A DNA stretch of 64,000 nucleotides from Pseudomonas sp. Bc-h (GCF_002080045.1 NZ_MUIN01000001.1:1-64000), one strand, 5' to 3'; numbered from the stretch's first letter, positions 36,433-48,440 are shown. Made by a program: numbers and translations. Notes: a model not told the origin generated them from the sequence alone.

Positions 36433-36577
36433 AAATATGATTTTAGAGAATAACAAAGCCCTGTTAAGGTCTCTGCGTCCTGGCGAGATTGCCGGCAATG
36501 AATCCCTTCCAACACCTTACTTATCCGCCATCGGACAAGCAGGTGCCACCTGTTAGCTACAAGCAAAGGAGCGTGCC

Positions 36578-37543
36578 ATGCGCACTGTCATTTTGCGTCG
36601 AGGCCTGGTCGCTCTGTTTGCTGCGGCAGTTTCCTTCGGCGTTCTCACCCAAGCTCAAGCCGATACCTTGCGCATCGGTTATCAGAAGTACGGCACGCTG
36701 GTGCTGCTCAAGGCCAAAGGTTCGCTGGAAAAGAAACTCGCCGACCAAGGCGTGCAGGTGCAATGGACCGAATTCCCAGGTGGCCCGCAGTTGCTTGAAG
36801 GACTGAACGTCGGCTCCATCGATTTCGGAGTGACCGGCGAGACACCTCCTGTTTTCGCCCAGGCTGCTGGCGCCGATCTGCTCTACGTGGCATCCGAACC
36901 TCCTGCTCCGACCAGCGAAGCCATACTGGTGCCCAAGGACTCGCCGATTACCTCGGTGAAGGACCTGAAGGGCAAGAAAGTCGTGCTCAACAAAGGCTCC
37001 AACGTTCATTACCTGTTGGTGCGTGCGCTTGAAGAAGCGGGCCTGAAATACACCGATATCCAGACCGTGTTCCTGCCGCCCGCCGATGCGCGTGCAGCGT
37101 TCGAGCGTGGCAGCGTCGACGCCTGGGTCATCTGGGACCCGTACCAAGCCGCTGCCGAGCAACAGCTTCAGGCGCGTACCCTGCGTGACGGCAAAGGCAT
37201 CGTCGACAACAACCAGTTCTATCTGGCGACCAAGCCTTATGCACAACAACATCCAAAGGTGATTCAGACCCTCGTGGAAGAAGTTCGCGCAGTCGGCGAA
37301 TGGTCCAAGGCCAACCCGGATGAGGTCACCAAACAGGTAGCTCCGCTGCTCGGCTTGCCAGAGGACATCACCCGGATTTCGGTCAAGCGTCAGGGTTACG
37401 GGGCACTGTTCATCACCCCTGAAACCATCGCTGCTCAGCAGAAAATCGCCGACACCTTCTATCAACTCAAGTTGATCCCCAAACCGCTCAGCATCGCCGA
37501 TGTGATCTGGACGCCACCCGCTGCTGTCGCGAAAGCGCAGTAA
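36578..37543 (+). CDS. ssuA: Periplasmic aliphatic sulfonate-binding protein
   Basis: A 321-residue protein with a signal peptide ending AQA. DTLRIGYQKYGTLVLLKAKG, FPGGPQLLEGLNVGSIDFGV and VWDPYQAAAE-like WVIWDPYQAA identify SsuA. AAAGGAG precedes the start. In the known Pseudomonas putida ssuEADCBF operon, ssuE precedes this gene and ssuD follows it. Neither is found here: 290 bp of non-coding DNA lie upstream and 27 bp separate it from ssuC. Confidence 0.93.
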   Translation: MRTVILRRGLVALFAAAVSFGVLTQAQADTLRIGYQKYGTLVLLKAKGSLEKKLADQGVQVQWTEFPGGPQLLEGLNVGSIDFGVTGETPPVFAQAAGADLLYVASEPPAPTSEAILVPKDSPITSVKDLKGKKVVLNKGSNVHYLLVRALEEAGLKYTDIQTVFLPPADARAAFERGSVDAWVIWDPYQAAAEQQLQARTLRDGKGIVDNNQFYLATKPYAQQHPKVIQTLVEEVRAVGEWSKANPDEVTKQVAPLLGLPEDITRISVKRQGYGALFITPETIAAQQKIADTFYQLKLIPKPLSIADVIWTPPAAVAKAQ

Positions 37544-37570
37544 GCCCTGGCCTTGAGAGGAGACAACTCC

Positions 37571-38359
37571 ATGAGCGTGGAACGATTCACTCACAGACTG
37601 GCGCCCTGGCTGCTACCGGTCTTGTTGTTGGCGGTATGGCAACTGGCGGTCAGTGCAGGCTGGCTGTCTACCCGAATTCTGCCGGCCCCAAGCGCGGTGA
37701 TCGAAGCAGGCGTGACGTTGGTGCGCAGTGGCGAGATCTGGAAGCACCTGGCTATCAGCGGCTGGCGTGCGGCGATCGGCTTTGCCATCGGCGGCGGCAT
37801 CGGTCTGACGCTGGGCTTCATCACCGGTCTGTCGAAATGGGGCGAACGCCTGCTCGACAGCTCGGTGCAGATGATCCGCAACGTGCCGCATCTGGCGCTG
37901 ATTCCGCTGGTAATCCTGTGGTTCGGCATTGACGAAAGCGCGAAGATTTTTCTGGTGGCGCTGGGCACCCTGTTTCCGATTTACCTGAACACCTATCACG
38001 GGATTCGCAATATCGATCCGGCGTTGGTGGAGATGTCGCGCAGCTACGGCTTGTCCGGCTTCAGTCTGTTCTGGCATGTGATTCTGCCGGGGGCCATGCC
38101 TTCAATTCTGGTCGGGGTGCGCTTCGCGTTGGGTTTCATGTGGCTGACGCTGATCGTCGCCGAAACCATCTCGGCCAGTTCCGGCATCGGCTATCTGGCG
38201 ATGAACGCCCGCGAGTTTCTGCAAACCGACGTGGTGGTGCTGGCCATCGTGCTCTACGCGGTACTCGGCAAGTTGGCGGACCTCGCTGCGCGTGGTCTGG
38301 AGCGGGTCTGCCTGCGTTGGCACCCGGCGTATCAAGTGGCTAAAGGTGGCGCGCAATGA
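37571..38359 (+). CDS. ssuC: Aliphatic sulfonate ABC transporter permease
   Basis: A 262-residue permease started at the ATG at 37571 (GAGAGGAGAC upstream). About six membrane segments; [20 protein letters not shown] and [17 protein letters not shown] are typical of TauC/SsuC permeases. The EAA-type loop is [20 protein letters not shown]. It is complete, unlike the tauC copy in this window. It overlaps ssuB by 4 bp. Confidence 0.92.
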   Translation: MSVERFTHRLAPWLLPVLLLAVWQLAVSAGWLSTRILPAPSAVIEAGVTLVRSGEIWKHLAISGWRAAIGFAIGGGIGLTLGFITGLSKWGERLLDSSVQMIRNVPHLALIPLVILWFGIDESAKIFLVALGTLFPIYLNTYHGIRNIDPALVEMSRSYGLSGFSLFWHVILPGAMPSILVGVRFALGFMWLTLIVAETISASSGIGYLAMNAREFLQTDVVVLAIVLYAVLGKLADLAARGLERVCLRWHPAYQVAKGGAQ

Positions 38360-39165
38360 GCAATCTCCAACAACCGGCGAACCTGTTGCGCGGGATCCCC
38401 CTGCAAGTGCGCAAGCTGAAGAAAACCTTCGGTTCGCGGGAAGTCTTGAAAGACATCGATCTGCACATTCCGGCGGGCCAGTTCGTCGCCGTTGTCGGTC
38501 GCAGCGGTTGCGGCAAGAGCACGTTGCTGCGTTTGCTGGCAGGGCTGGATCTGCCGTCCAGCGGCCAGTTGCTGGCAGGCTCCGCGCCACTGGCCGATGC
38601 CCGGGACGACACCCGCCTGATGTTTCAGGAAGCCCGTTTGCTGCCGTGGAAAAAGATCATCGACAACGTCGGGCTTGGACTGAGCGGTGACTGGCGCGGC
38701 AAGGCGCTCGAAGCGCTTGAAGCCGTGGGCCTGGCCGAACGTGCCAACGAGTGGCCGGCGGCGCTGTCGGGCGGGCAGAAGCAGCGTGTCGCCCTGGCGC
38801 GAGCGTTGATCCACGAGCCGCGTCTGCTGTTGCTGGACGAGCCCTTGGGCGCGCTGGATGCGTTGACCCGCATCGAGATGCAGCAATTGATCGAGAACCT
38901 CTGGCAGAAGCACGGCTTCACGGTGCTGTTGGTCACCCACGATGTCAGTGAGGCCGTGGCCATCGCCGATCGCGTGTTGCTGATCGAAGAGGGCCGCATC
39001 GGTCTGGACCTTCACGTCGATCTTGCCAGGCCTCGTGCGCGTGGCTCGTATCGTCTGGCTGCACTGGAAACCGAAGTCCTCAACCGCGTGCTGTCGTTGC
39101 CCGGCAGCCCACCCGAGCCCGAACCGTCTTCACCCCTGCCCACGCAATTGCGTTGGGCCAATTGA
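38356..39165 (+). CDS. ssuB: Aliphatic sulfonate ABC transporter ATPase
   Basis: A 269-residue ATPase. Walker A is GRSGCGKST, signature [15 protein letters not shown], Walker [15 protein letters not shown]-loop [11 protein letters not shown]. The C-terminal extension after the core ([20 protein letters not shown]) is SsuB-specific. It energises SsuC. Confidence 0.92.
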   Translation: MSNLQQPANLLRGIPLQVRKLKKTFGSREVLKDIDLHIPAGQFVAVVGRSGCGKSTLLRLLAGLDLPSSGQLLAGSAPLADARDDTRLMFQEARLLPWKKIIDNVGLGLSGDWRGKALEALEAVGLAERANEWPAALSGGQKQRVALARALIHEPRLLLLDEPLGALDALTRIEMQQLIENLWQKHGFTVLLVTHDVSEAVAIADRVLLIEEGRIGLDLHVDLARPRARGSYRLAALETEVLNRVLSLPGSPPEPEPSSPLPTQLRWAN

Positions 39166-39216
39166 ATCCTGGTGCAATATTGCTCCGGGCACTGATCTCA
39201 AAAAGGAAGCCATACC

Positions 39217-39432
39217 ATGACTATCAAAGCCATCAACGTCCGTAACCAGTTCAAAGGCACCATCAAGGAAATCGTCACCGGCGACGTGCTGTCCGAAATC
39301 GACGTTCAGACCGCTTCGGGCATCGTCACTTCGGTGATTACCACGCGTTCGGTCAAGGAACTAGAGCTGGTGGTCGGCAGCGAAGTGATCGCGTTCGTGA
39401 AATCCACCGAGGTGTCGATCGCCAAGTTGTGA
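39217..39432 (+). CDS. ssuF: Molybdopterin-binding-like (TOBE) protein SsuF
   Basis: A 71-residue molbindin with one TOBE/Mop domain: NVRNQFKGTIKEIVTGDVLSE and ITTRSVKELELVVGSEVIAFVKSTEV. SsuF is the last gene of the ssu operon in P. putida and is required there for growth on aromatic sulfate esters or sulfonates. It starts 51 bp after ssuB, after AAAAAGGAAG. Confidence 0.9.
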   Translation: MTIKAINVRNQFKGTIKEIVTGDVLSEIDVQTASGIVTSVITTRSVKELELVVGSEVIAFVKSTEVSIAKL

Positions 39433-39448
39433 TCGATGCGTTGTGATC

Positions 39449-39493
39449 AGCCCCGAAGGGTGCGAGCCCTTCGGGGCTTTTTGTTTTTTTTTT
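39449..39493 (+). terminator. Terminator after ssuF
   Basis: AGCCCCGAAGGG and CCCTTCGGGGCT pair over twelve bases with a six-base loop and are followed by a long T run. Confidence 0.92.
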
Positions 39494-39513
39494 GTGGGCA
39501 GAATGGTGCTGTG

Positions 39514-39576
39514 GTAGTTCGGCTTGCCGGCGGTAGCGGTTTTGAAAGTGCCACCGCCGGCAAGCCGGGCCGCTAC
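39514..39576. repeat. REP doublet
   Basis: GGCTTGCCGGCGGTAGCGGT and the inverted GCCACCGCCGGCAAGCC flank a short loop. Near-identical to the copy at 17.4 kb. It lies just after the ssuF terminator and before the TetR gene end. Confidence 0.85.
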
Positions 39577-39581
39577 GGAAT

Positions 39582-40214
39582 TTACCAGGCGCGCTTGGGC
39601 AAAAACGGCGGCAGATAAAGCCCCAGATACGCGTCGAACACCCGCTGACCTTCCTCGGCCATGCGCGGGGTGATCGCGTTGTGCAGCTGGACCGAACGTG
39701 CGTAAACGCGGTCGGCGAGTTCGAGGGCCAGAGCGAAGATTTCGACGTCGTCCGGCAGGGCGGGCAGGTGAAAGTGCCTGGCGAACAGCTCGTGCATCAG
39801 GTTGCCCAGTTCGACGTCGTGTTGACGGTCGGCCTGCGTTACCTCGGTCAAGCCGTGCTGGGCGAGGATCAACTGGCGAGCAGCGGCGTCTTCGCTGTAG
39901 ATATTGAGCATGCGCGTTTCGACCAGGCGCGACAGGTCATGCCAGTGGGTGAGCTGCGCGTGATCGATAGGCTGTTGCAGGCTGTCGCGAAAGGCGGCGT
40001 GGACGTCTGCGGTCAGCCCTTCAAGGAGTGCCGGGACACTGGCGAAAAAGTGATAGACCGAAGACGGCGGGATTTCCGCGCGCTCGGCGACGCTATAGAT
40101 CGACAGACTTGCCACGCCATCTGAAGCCAGCAGCGTACGTGCGGCATCGAGGATCGAATCGATCCGGGCCTGGCTGCGTGCGCGGGGTTTGCGGGTTGTG
40201 GCGGGGCGGGTCAT
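39582..40214 (-). CDS. TetR-family transcriptional regulator
   Basis: A 210-residue regulator started at the ATG at 40214; the frame extends 37 codons upstream but only this start gives a regulator-like N-terminus (TRKPRARSQARIDSILDAAR). The helix-turn-helix is ASLSIYSVAERAEIPPSSVYHFF. The C-terminal 150 residues are the ligand-binding and dimerisation helices. Its location beside the spu polyamine genes and at the end of ssu recalls the AguR regulator of agmatine use in P. aeruginosa, but no aguBA genes are here. Ligand and targets are unknown. Confidence 0.85.
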   Translation of the reverse strand: MTRPATTRKPRARSQARIDSILDAARTLLASDGVASLSIYSVAERAEIPPSSVYHFFASVPALLEGLTADVHAAFRDSLQQPIDHAQLTHWHDLSRLVETRMLNIYSEDAAARQLILAQHGLTEVTQADRQHDVELGNLMHELFARHFHLPALPDDVEIFALALELADRVYARSVQLHNAITPRMAEEGQRVFDAYLGLYLPPFLPKRAW

Positions 40215-40264
40215 CGGTTGCTCTCTTGATCGGGGCTGCGGGCATTCTACAGCGGCGCTCCACA

Positions 40265-40412
40265 GAATGCCTCGCAAGCAAGCTCCTTCCCACAGGGGCC
40301 TTGTCGCTCGGGAGATCGGCTTCAATGCTGCAAATCGCAGCCCCGAGGTTGATCGATATTTTTCAGGCAGCCACGATCTCTCGCGGGAGGGAGCTTGCTC
40401 GGGATGAGGCCA
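40265..40412. repeat. REPIN-like inverted repeat pair
   Basis: CTCGCAAGCAAGCTCCTTCC and the inverted GGGAGGGAGCTTGCTCGGGA mark the ends, with a GAT-rich loop between. It belongs to the CGCGAGCAAGCTCGCTCCC family. Confidence 0.6.
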
Positions 40413-40452
40413 GCCCAGACAACACGAGGCTCGGGGGCATACCGTCTAATAT

Positions 40453-40496
40453 AAAAAACGCCCCCAGCCTTGCGGATGGGGGCGTTCTTTTTATTT
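40453..40496 (-). terminator. Terminator after spuI
   Basis: AACGCCCCCA and TGGGGGCGTT form a ten-base stem with a ten-base loop, with A/T runs on both sides. It follows the spuI stop on the minus strand. Confidence 0.9.
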
Positions 40497-40516
40497 CACA
40501 CTGCCGCGTAGCGCGA

Positions 40517-41893
40517 TCAAACAGTGTGCAGATACCAGTTGTATTCAAGGTCGGAGATGGAGTGTTCGAACTCCTCCAGCTCACTCTCCTTACATGCAAC
40601 GAAGATATCGATGTACTTCGGATCGATGTACCTGGCCATGACTTCACTGTCATCGAGCTCGCGCAATGCATCGCGCAAGTTGTTCGGCAGGCTCTGTTCA
40701 TGCTGCTCGTACGAGTTACCTTCAACCGGCGCGCCAGGCTCGACCTTGTTGGTCAAACCGTGGTGAATACCCGCCAGAACCGAAGCCATCAACAGATACG
40801 GGTTGGCGTCTGCACCGGCGACGCGGTGCTCGATACGTACGGCATCGGCGGTGCCGGTTGGCACACGAACCGCGACGGTACGGTTATCAAGACCCCATGT
40901 AGGCGAGTTGGGCACGTAGAACTGAGCACCGAACCGGCGATACGAGTTGACGTTCGGGCAAAGGAACGCCATCTGCGCCGGTAGGGTCTCGAGCACACCG
41001 CCGATCGCATGACGTAATGCGGCGTTCTGCTCGGGATCCTCACTGGTGAAGATGTTTTTGCCATCGCGATCCAGGATCGAGATGTGGACGTGCAGACCGT
41101 TACCCGCCTGGCCTGGATACGGCTTGGCCATGAAGGTGGTGTCCATCTCATGGTCGTAGGCGATGTTTTTGATCAGTCGCTTGAGCAGCACTGCATAGTC
41201 GCAGGCTTTCAGAGGGTCGGCTGTGTGGTGCAGGTTCACTTCGAACTGCGCCGGAGCACTTTCCTTGACGATCGCGTCGGCAGGGATGCCTTGCTCTTTC
41301 GCACCTTCCAGAATGTCCTGGAGGCAATCGACGTATTCGTCGAGGTCGTCGATCAGGTAGACCTGTGTCGAATGCGGGCGTTTGCCGGAAATCGGCGAGC
41401 GCGGCGGTTGTGGGCGACCGTTCACGTTCTCCTGGTCGATCAGGTAGAACTCAAGCTCAAATGCGGCGCAGATGGTCAGACCCATTTCGTCGAATTTGGC
41501 TACAACCTGGCGCAGGACCTCACGAGGATCGGCGAAAAACGGCTCGCCTTCCAGTTCGTGCATGGTCATCAGAAGTTGTGCGGTAGGACGCTTCTGCCAC
41601 GGTTCGTTGCAGAGAGTGTCGGGGATTGGATAACAGATTCGGTCAGCGTCACCGATGTCCAGACCCAGGCCGGTGCTTTCCACCGTCGAGCCATTGATAT
41701 CCAGTGCGAATAGAGAAGCCGGGAGGTTGATGCCTTTCTCGTAAACCTTATGGAGGCTGGTGCGTTCAATGCGCTTGCCGCGCACCACTCCATTCATATC
41801 TGCAATCAGAAGGTCAACGTATAGAACCTCAGGATGTTCCTTAAGGAACGCGTTCGCTTCGTTGAGCTGAACGGCACGCGGGGGTACCGACAT
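40517..41893 (-). CDS. spuI: Gamma-glutamylpolyamine synthetase (glutamine synthetase-like), SpuI
   Basis: A 458-residue GS-fold enzyme. The N-terminal beta-Grasp part has YVDLLIADMNGVVRGKRIE, and the catalytic part has FEVNLHHTADPLK, PGQAGNGLHVHISI and RIEHRVAGADANPYL. Relatives ligate glutamate to putrescine, spermidine or cadaverine. It is divergent from spuA with 277 bp between, the same arrangement as PA0296-PA0297 in P. aeruginosa. It is a paralogue of spuB in this window. Confidence 0.92.
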   Translation of the reverse strand: MSVPPRAVQLNEANAFLKEHPEVLYVDLLIADMNGVVRGKRIERTSLHKVYEKGINLPASLFALDINGSTVESTGLGLDIGDADRICYPIPDTLCNEPWQKRPTAQLLMTMHELEGEPFFADPREVLRQVVAKFDEMGLTICAAFELEFYLIDQENVNGRPQPPRSPISGKRPHSTQVYLIDDLDEYVDCLQDILEGAKEQGIPADAIVKESAPAQFEVNLHHTADPLKACDYAVLLKRLIKNIAYDHEMDTTFMAKPYPGQAGNGLHVHISILDRDGKNIFTSEDPEQNAALRHAIGGVLETLPAQMAFLCPNVNSYRRFGAQFYVPNSPTWGLDNRTVAVRVPTGTADAVRIEHRVAGADANPYLLMASVLAGIHHGLTNKVEPGAPVEGNSYEQHEQSLPNNLRDALRELDDSEVMARYIDPKYIDIFVACKESELEEFEHSISDLEYNWYLHTV

Positions 41894-42170
41894 GATGCAA
41901 CACCTTTGTTGTTGAAAATATCAATCATCGAGCATTACGGGGTTCAGTCAATCCGAAAGCCCGAATGAAGTCAAGAGAGGCCTGTTTTGCCCTAAAAAGG
42001 CGCCTCTGGGCCGTTTTTGCCGCACTTTAGGGCGGATTTCAGCCGTTGGACGGGGTGGGAACTGCGATCTTGAGCGAGGCGTGTTTTATTTTTTACGGGG
42101 CTGTTGTGTAAAAAAATGAACAAGGCTAAGCTCGGTCGCAACCCATAACAGCAATAATACCGGGGGTCAC

Positions 42171-42965
42171 ATGTCTCGCCTTCCGCTGATCGGCGTCACC
42201 GCCTGCACTCAGCAAATTGGCTCGCATGCCTATCACATCAGTGGTGACAAATACGTCCGCGCAGTTGCCGTCGCTGCCAAGGGCCTGCCGCTGATTCTGC
42301 CGTCACTGGCAGAGCTCCTCGATCCAGCCGACATACTCGCGGCGGTCGATGGTCTGCTCTTCACCGGTTCTCCATCCAACGTCGAACCCTATCACTATAG
42401 TGGTCCCGCCAGCGCGCCGGGTACTGCTCATGATCCTGCACGCGACCACACCACCTTACCCCTTATTCGTGCTGCTGTGGCCGCTGGCGTGCCTGTGTTG
42501 GGTATTTGCCGCGGATTTCAGGAGCTGAATGTGGCATTTGGTGGCAGCCTGCATCAAAAGGTTCACGAGACGGGAACGTTCATGGATCATCGTGAGCCAG
42601 ACAACGAACCCGTTGAAATTCAATATGCTCCGAGTCATCCGATGCACATCCAGTCGGGCGGTGTTTTGGCCGGGCTCGGGCTGCCGGAAGAAATTCGTGT
42701 CAATTCAATTCACGGACAGGGTGTCGAGCGTCTTGCCCCGGGTTTGCGGGTCGAAGCGACAGCGCCGGATGGCCTTATTGAAGCGATCTCGGTGCCTGCG
42801 GGCGCGGCTTTTGCTACAGCCGATGTGTTCGCACTGGGCGTTCAATGGCATCCGGAGTGGCAGGTCACGCAAAACCCCGACTATCTTTCAATATTCCAGG
42901 CATTTGGCGATGCCTGTCGAAAACGGGCACTACAACGCGACGTCGACGCGTCAAAAAACGCCTGA
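42171..42965 (+). CDS. spuA: Gamma-glutamyl-GABA hydrolase / class I amidotransferase-like hydrolase SpuA
   Basis: A 264-residue peptidase C26-family enzyme. The nucleophile Cys lies in VLGICRGFQELN, and the His-Glu pair in GVQWHPEWQ. LPLIGVTACTQQIGSHAYH and GLLFTGSPSNVEPYHYSG match PuuD. It hydrolyses the glutamyl bond to release glutamate and GABA or the shortened polyamine product. It is followed 42 bp later by spuB. Confidence 0.93.
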   Translation: MSRLPLIGVTACTQQIGSHAYHISGDKYVRAVAVAAKGLPLILPSLAELLDPADILAAVDGLLFTGSPSNVEPYHYSGPASAPGTAHDPARDHTTLPLIRAAVAAGVPVLGICRGFQELNVAFGGSLHQKVHETGTFMDHREPDNEPVEIQYAPSHPMHIQSGGVLAGLGLPEEIRVNSIHGQGVERLAPGLRVEATAPDGLIEAISVPAGAAFATADVFALGVQWHPEWQVTQNPDYLSIFQAFGDACRKRALQRDVDASKNA

Positions 42966-43007
42966 CTGCCATGACGGCTGCCAGGAAATGAAACCCCTGA
43001 GGTATTT

Positions 43008-44366
43008 ATGAGTACCAACCTCGACCAGCTCACCGATTGGTTGAAAGAACACAGGATTACCGAAGTCGAGTGCATGATCTCCGACCTGACCGGTATCACG
43101 CGTGGCAAGATTTCTCCGACCAACAAGTTCATTGCCGAAAAGGGCATGCGCTTGCCGGAGAGCGTATTGCTGCAGACCGTGACCGGAGACTACGTCGAGG
43201 ACGACATTTATTACGAGTTGCTGGACCCCGCAGACATCGACATGTTCTGCCGTCCTGACCAGAACGCGGTGTATCTGGTGCCCTGGGCCATCGAGCCCAC
43301 CGCGCAGGTGATTCACGACACCTACGACAAGCAAGGCAATCCTATCGAGTTGTCGCCGCGCAACGTCTTGAAGAAAGTACTCAAGCTCTATGCCGATCAA
43401 GGCTGGCAGCCCATCGTGGCGCCGGAGATGGAGTTCTATCTGACCAAGCGCAGCGACGACCCCGACTATCCATTGCAGCCGCCAGTCGGCCGTTCGGGCC
43501 GCCCGGAAACCGGTCGCCAGTCCTTCTCCATTGAAGCGGCGAACGAATTCGACCCGTTATTCGAAGACGTCTACGACTGGTGTGAACTGCAGAATCTGGA
43601 CCTCGACACCCTGATCCACGAAGACGGCACGGCGCAGATGGAAATCAACTTCCGTCACGGCGATGCCCTTTCGCTGGCCGATCAGATCCTGGTGTTCAAG
43701 CGCACCATGCGCGAAGCAGCGCTCAAGCATGATGTCGCCGCGACCTTCATGGCCAAGCCCATGACCGGCGAGCCCGGCAGCGCCATGCACTTGCACCAGA
43801 GCATCATCGACATCGAGACCGGCAAGAACATCTTCTCCAATGAAGACGGAACCATGAGCCAGCTGTTTCTGCAGCACATCGGTGGCCTGCAGAAGCTGAT
43901 TCCCGAGTTGTTGCCGCTGTTCGCGCCCAACGTGAACTCGTTCCGCCGCTTCCTGCCGGACACCTCGGCACCGGTGAACGTGGAGTGGGGCGAAGAAAAC
44001 CGCACCGTCGGCCTGCGCGTGCCGGATGCCGGGCCGCAGAACCGTCGCGTGGAGAACCGCCTGCCAGGCGCCGACGCCAACCCGTATCTGGCCATTGCCG
44101 CGAGTCTGCTGTGTGGCTTCATCGGCATGGTCGAGGGGCTTAACCCGAGCGCGCCTGTGGTGGGTCGTGGTTACGAGCGCCGCAACCTGCGCTTGCCGTT
44201 GACCATCGAAGACGCGTTGGAGCGGATGGAGAACAGCAAGACGGTCGAGAAATACCTCGGCAAGACCTTCGTTACCGGCTACGTCGCGGTCAAGCGCGCC
44301 GAGCACGAAAACTTCAAGCGTGTGATCAGCTCGTGGGAGCGGGAATTCCTGCTCTTCGCCGTCTGA
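43008..44366 (+). CDS. spuB: Gamma-glutamylpolyamine synthetase SpuB
   Basis: A 452-residue glutamine synthetase-like enzyme. ECMISDLTGITRGK at the start, TLIHEDGTAQMEINFRHGD and MAKPMTGEPGSAMHLHQSI in the catalytic half, and RRVENRLPGADANPYLAIAA near the end are typical. It is one of several glutamylpolyamine synthetases; the paralogue spuI lies 1.1 kb upstream on the other strand. Substrate preference within polyamines cannot be set from sequence. Confidence 0.92.
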   Translation: MSTNLDQLTDWLKEHRITEVECMISDLTGITRGKISPTNKFIAEKGMRLPESVLLQTVTGDYVEDDIYYELLDPADIDMFCRPDQNAVYLVPWAIEPTAQVIHDTYDKQGNPIELSPRNVLKKVLKLYADQGWQPIVAPEMEFYLTKRSDDPDYPLQPPVGRSGRPETGRQSFSIEAANEFDPLFEDVYDWCELQNLDLDTLIHEDGTAQMEINFRHGDALSLADQILVFKRTMREAALKHDVAATFMAKPMTGEPGSAMHLHQSIIDIETGKNIFSNEDGTMSQLFLQHIGGLQKLIPELLPLFAPNVNSFRRFLPDTSAPVNVEWGEENRTVGLRVPDAGPQNRRVENRLPGADANPYLAIAASLLCGFIGMVEGLNPSAPVVGRGYERRNLRLPLTIEDALERMENSKTVEKYLGKTFVTGYVAVKRAEHENFKRVISSWEREFLLFAV

Positions 44367-44439
44367 AGAAACAGGGCGCCGGCCAGCCTTGCGAGGCTGG
44401 GGCGCCCGACACGCGATACCCAGTCAATGGAGTGGTTTC

Positions 44440-45804
44440 ATGAGTTCCAACAATCCGCAAACCCGTGAATGGCAAGCCCTCAGCAACGATCACCACCTGG
44501 CGCCGTTCAGCGACTTCAAACAGCTTAAAGAGAAAGGCCCGCGCATCATCACCAACGCGAAGGGCGTTTACCTCTGGGACAGCGAAGGCAACAAGATCCT
44601 CGACGGTATGGCCGGTCTCTGGTGCGTTGCCATCGGTTATGGCCGCGACGAACTGGCCGATGCCGCCAGCAAACAGATGCGCGAGCTGCCGTATTACAAC
44701 CTGTTCTTCCAGACCGCCCACCCCCCTGCGTTGCAACTGGCCAAGGCTATTTCCGACGTTGCGCCAGAAGGCATGAACCATGTGTTCTTCACCGGTTCCG
44801 GCTCCGAGGGCAACGACACGGTGTTGCGCATGGTCCGTCACTACTGGGCGGTCAAGGGCAAGCCGAGCAAGAAGGTCATCATCAGCCGCATGAACGGCTA
44901 CCACGGTTCAACCGTCGCTGGCGCCAGTCTCGGCGGCATGATTTACATGCACGAACAGGGCGACTTGCCGATCCCGGGCATTGTTCACATCTCTCAGCCT
45001 TACTGGTTCGGTGAGGGCGGCGACATGACCCCGGACGAATTCGGTGTCTGGGCCGCAGAGCAGCTGGAAAAGAAAATCCTCGAAGTCGGCGAAGACAACG
45101 TCGGTGCGTTCATTGCCGAGCCTATCCAGGGTGCGGGCGGTGTGATCGTTCCGCCAGCAACGTACTGGCCGAAGATCAAGGAGATCCTCGCCAAATACGA
45201 CATCCTGTTCGTCGCCGATGAGGTGATTTGTGGCTTCGGCCGGACCGGTGAGTGGTTCGGTAGCGATTTCTACGACCTTAAACCCGACCTGATGACCATT
45301 GCCAAGGGCCTGACCTCGGGCTACATCCCCATGGGCGGCGTGATCGTGCGCGATGAAGTGGTGAAAGTGCTGAACGAGGGCGGTGATTTCAACCACGGCT
45401 TCACCTATTCCGGGCACCCCGTTGCGGCGGCGGTGGGGCTTGAGAACATCCGCATCCTGCGCGACGAGAAGATTGTCGAAAGGGTTAAATCGGAAACGGC
45501 ACCATACTTGCAAAAGCGTTTGCGTGAGTTGAGCGATCATCCGCTGGTGGGTGAAGTTCGTGGCGTCGGCATGCTCGGTGCGATCGAGCTTGTGAAAGAC
45601 AAGGCCACTCGCGAGCGTTACGCAGGTCAGGGTGCAGGCATGATCTGCCGAACGTTCTGCTTCGATAACGGCCTGATCATGCGAGCGGTGGGTGACACGA
45701 TGATCATTTCGCCGCCGCTGGTGATCAGCTTCGCCGAGATCGATGAGTTGGTGGAAAAAGCGCGCAAATGCCTGGACCTGACCCTTGAGGCGTTGCAGAG
45801 CTGA
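44440..45804 (+). CDS. spuC: Polyamine:pyruvate aminotransferase SpuC
   Basis: A 454-residue class III aminotransferase started at the ATG at 44440 (GGAG upstream); the frame extends 17 codons upstream without similarity. The PLP Lys is in LMTIAKGLTSGYIPMGG, and VADEVICGFGRTGEWFG carries the cofactor Asp. Family length is 456. It transfers the amino group of putrescine, cadaverine or spermidine to pyruvate. It follows spuB after 73 bp. Confidence 0.94.
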   Translation: MSSNNPQTREWQALSNDHHLAPFSDFKQLKEKGPRIITNAKGVYLWDSEGNKILDGMAGLWCVAIGYGRDELADAASKQMRELPYYNLFFQTAHPPALQLAKAISDVAPEGMNHVFFTGSGSEGNDTVLRMVRHYWAVKGKPSKKVIISRMNGYHGSTVAGASLGGMIYMHEQGDLPIPGIVHISQPYWFGEGGDMTPDEFGVWAAEQLEKKILEVGEDNVGAFIAEPIQGAGGVIVPPATYWPKIKEILAKYDILFVADEVICGFGRTGEWFGSDFYDLKPDLMTIAKGLTSGYIPMGGVIVRDEVVKVLNEGGDFNHGFTYSGHPVAAAVGLENIRILRDEKIVERVKSETAPYLQKRLRELSDHPLVGEVRGVGMLGAIELVKDKATRERYAGQGAGMICRTFCFDNGLIMRAVGDTMIISPPLVISFAEIDELVEKARKCLDLTLEALQS

Positions 45805-45940
45805 AGAGGGCGCTGCAGGCGTGCGCTGGGTTGAAGGCGCACCCCCGCATGGTTCGATGTGTTGGTGTGCAGATGAAATCTTTGAAAGTTATGCAATAAG
45901 GCAGGCCGCTCTGCTTGTAAGCCCGCCCAGGAAATTGCCA

Positions 45941-45960
45941 GACTAACGGTTGTTTTAGTC
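45941..45960. promoter_or_regulatory. Short inverted repeat before spuD
   Basis: GACTAA (45941-45946) and TTAGTC (45955-45960) frame an eight-base spacer about 30 bp before the spuD start. It could be an operator or an RNA hairpin. Evidence is only positional. Confidence 0.3.
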
Positions 45961-45973
45961 GCCGCTAACATAA

Positions 45974-47089
<1,116 letters not shown>

Positions 47090-47100
47090 GCCTGGTCGAA

Positions 47101-47123
47101 ATGTGCCGTCCGCGACGGCACAT
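47101..47123 (+). terminator. Hairpin between spuD and spuE
   Basis: ATGTGCCGTC and GACGGCACAT pair perfectly over ten bases with a three-base loop, directly after the spuD stop. There is no T run. It more likely stabilises the spuD mRNA end or attenuates than terminates fully. Confidence 0.5.
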
Positions 47124-47129
47124 GCATAA

Positions 47130-48440
<1,311 letters not shown>

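Noticed and set aside
40028..40984. A 318-codon plus-strand frame across the TetR gene and spuI ends
   Set aside because: It crosses a REPIN and a terminator and is antisense to two supported genes.
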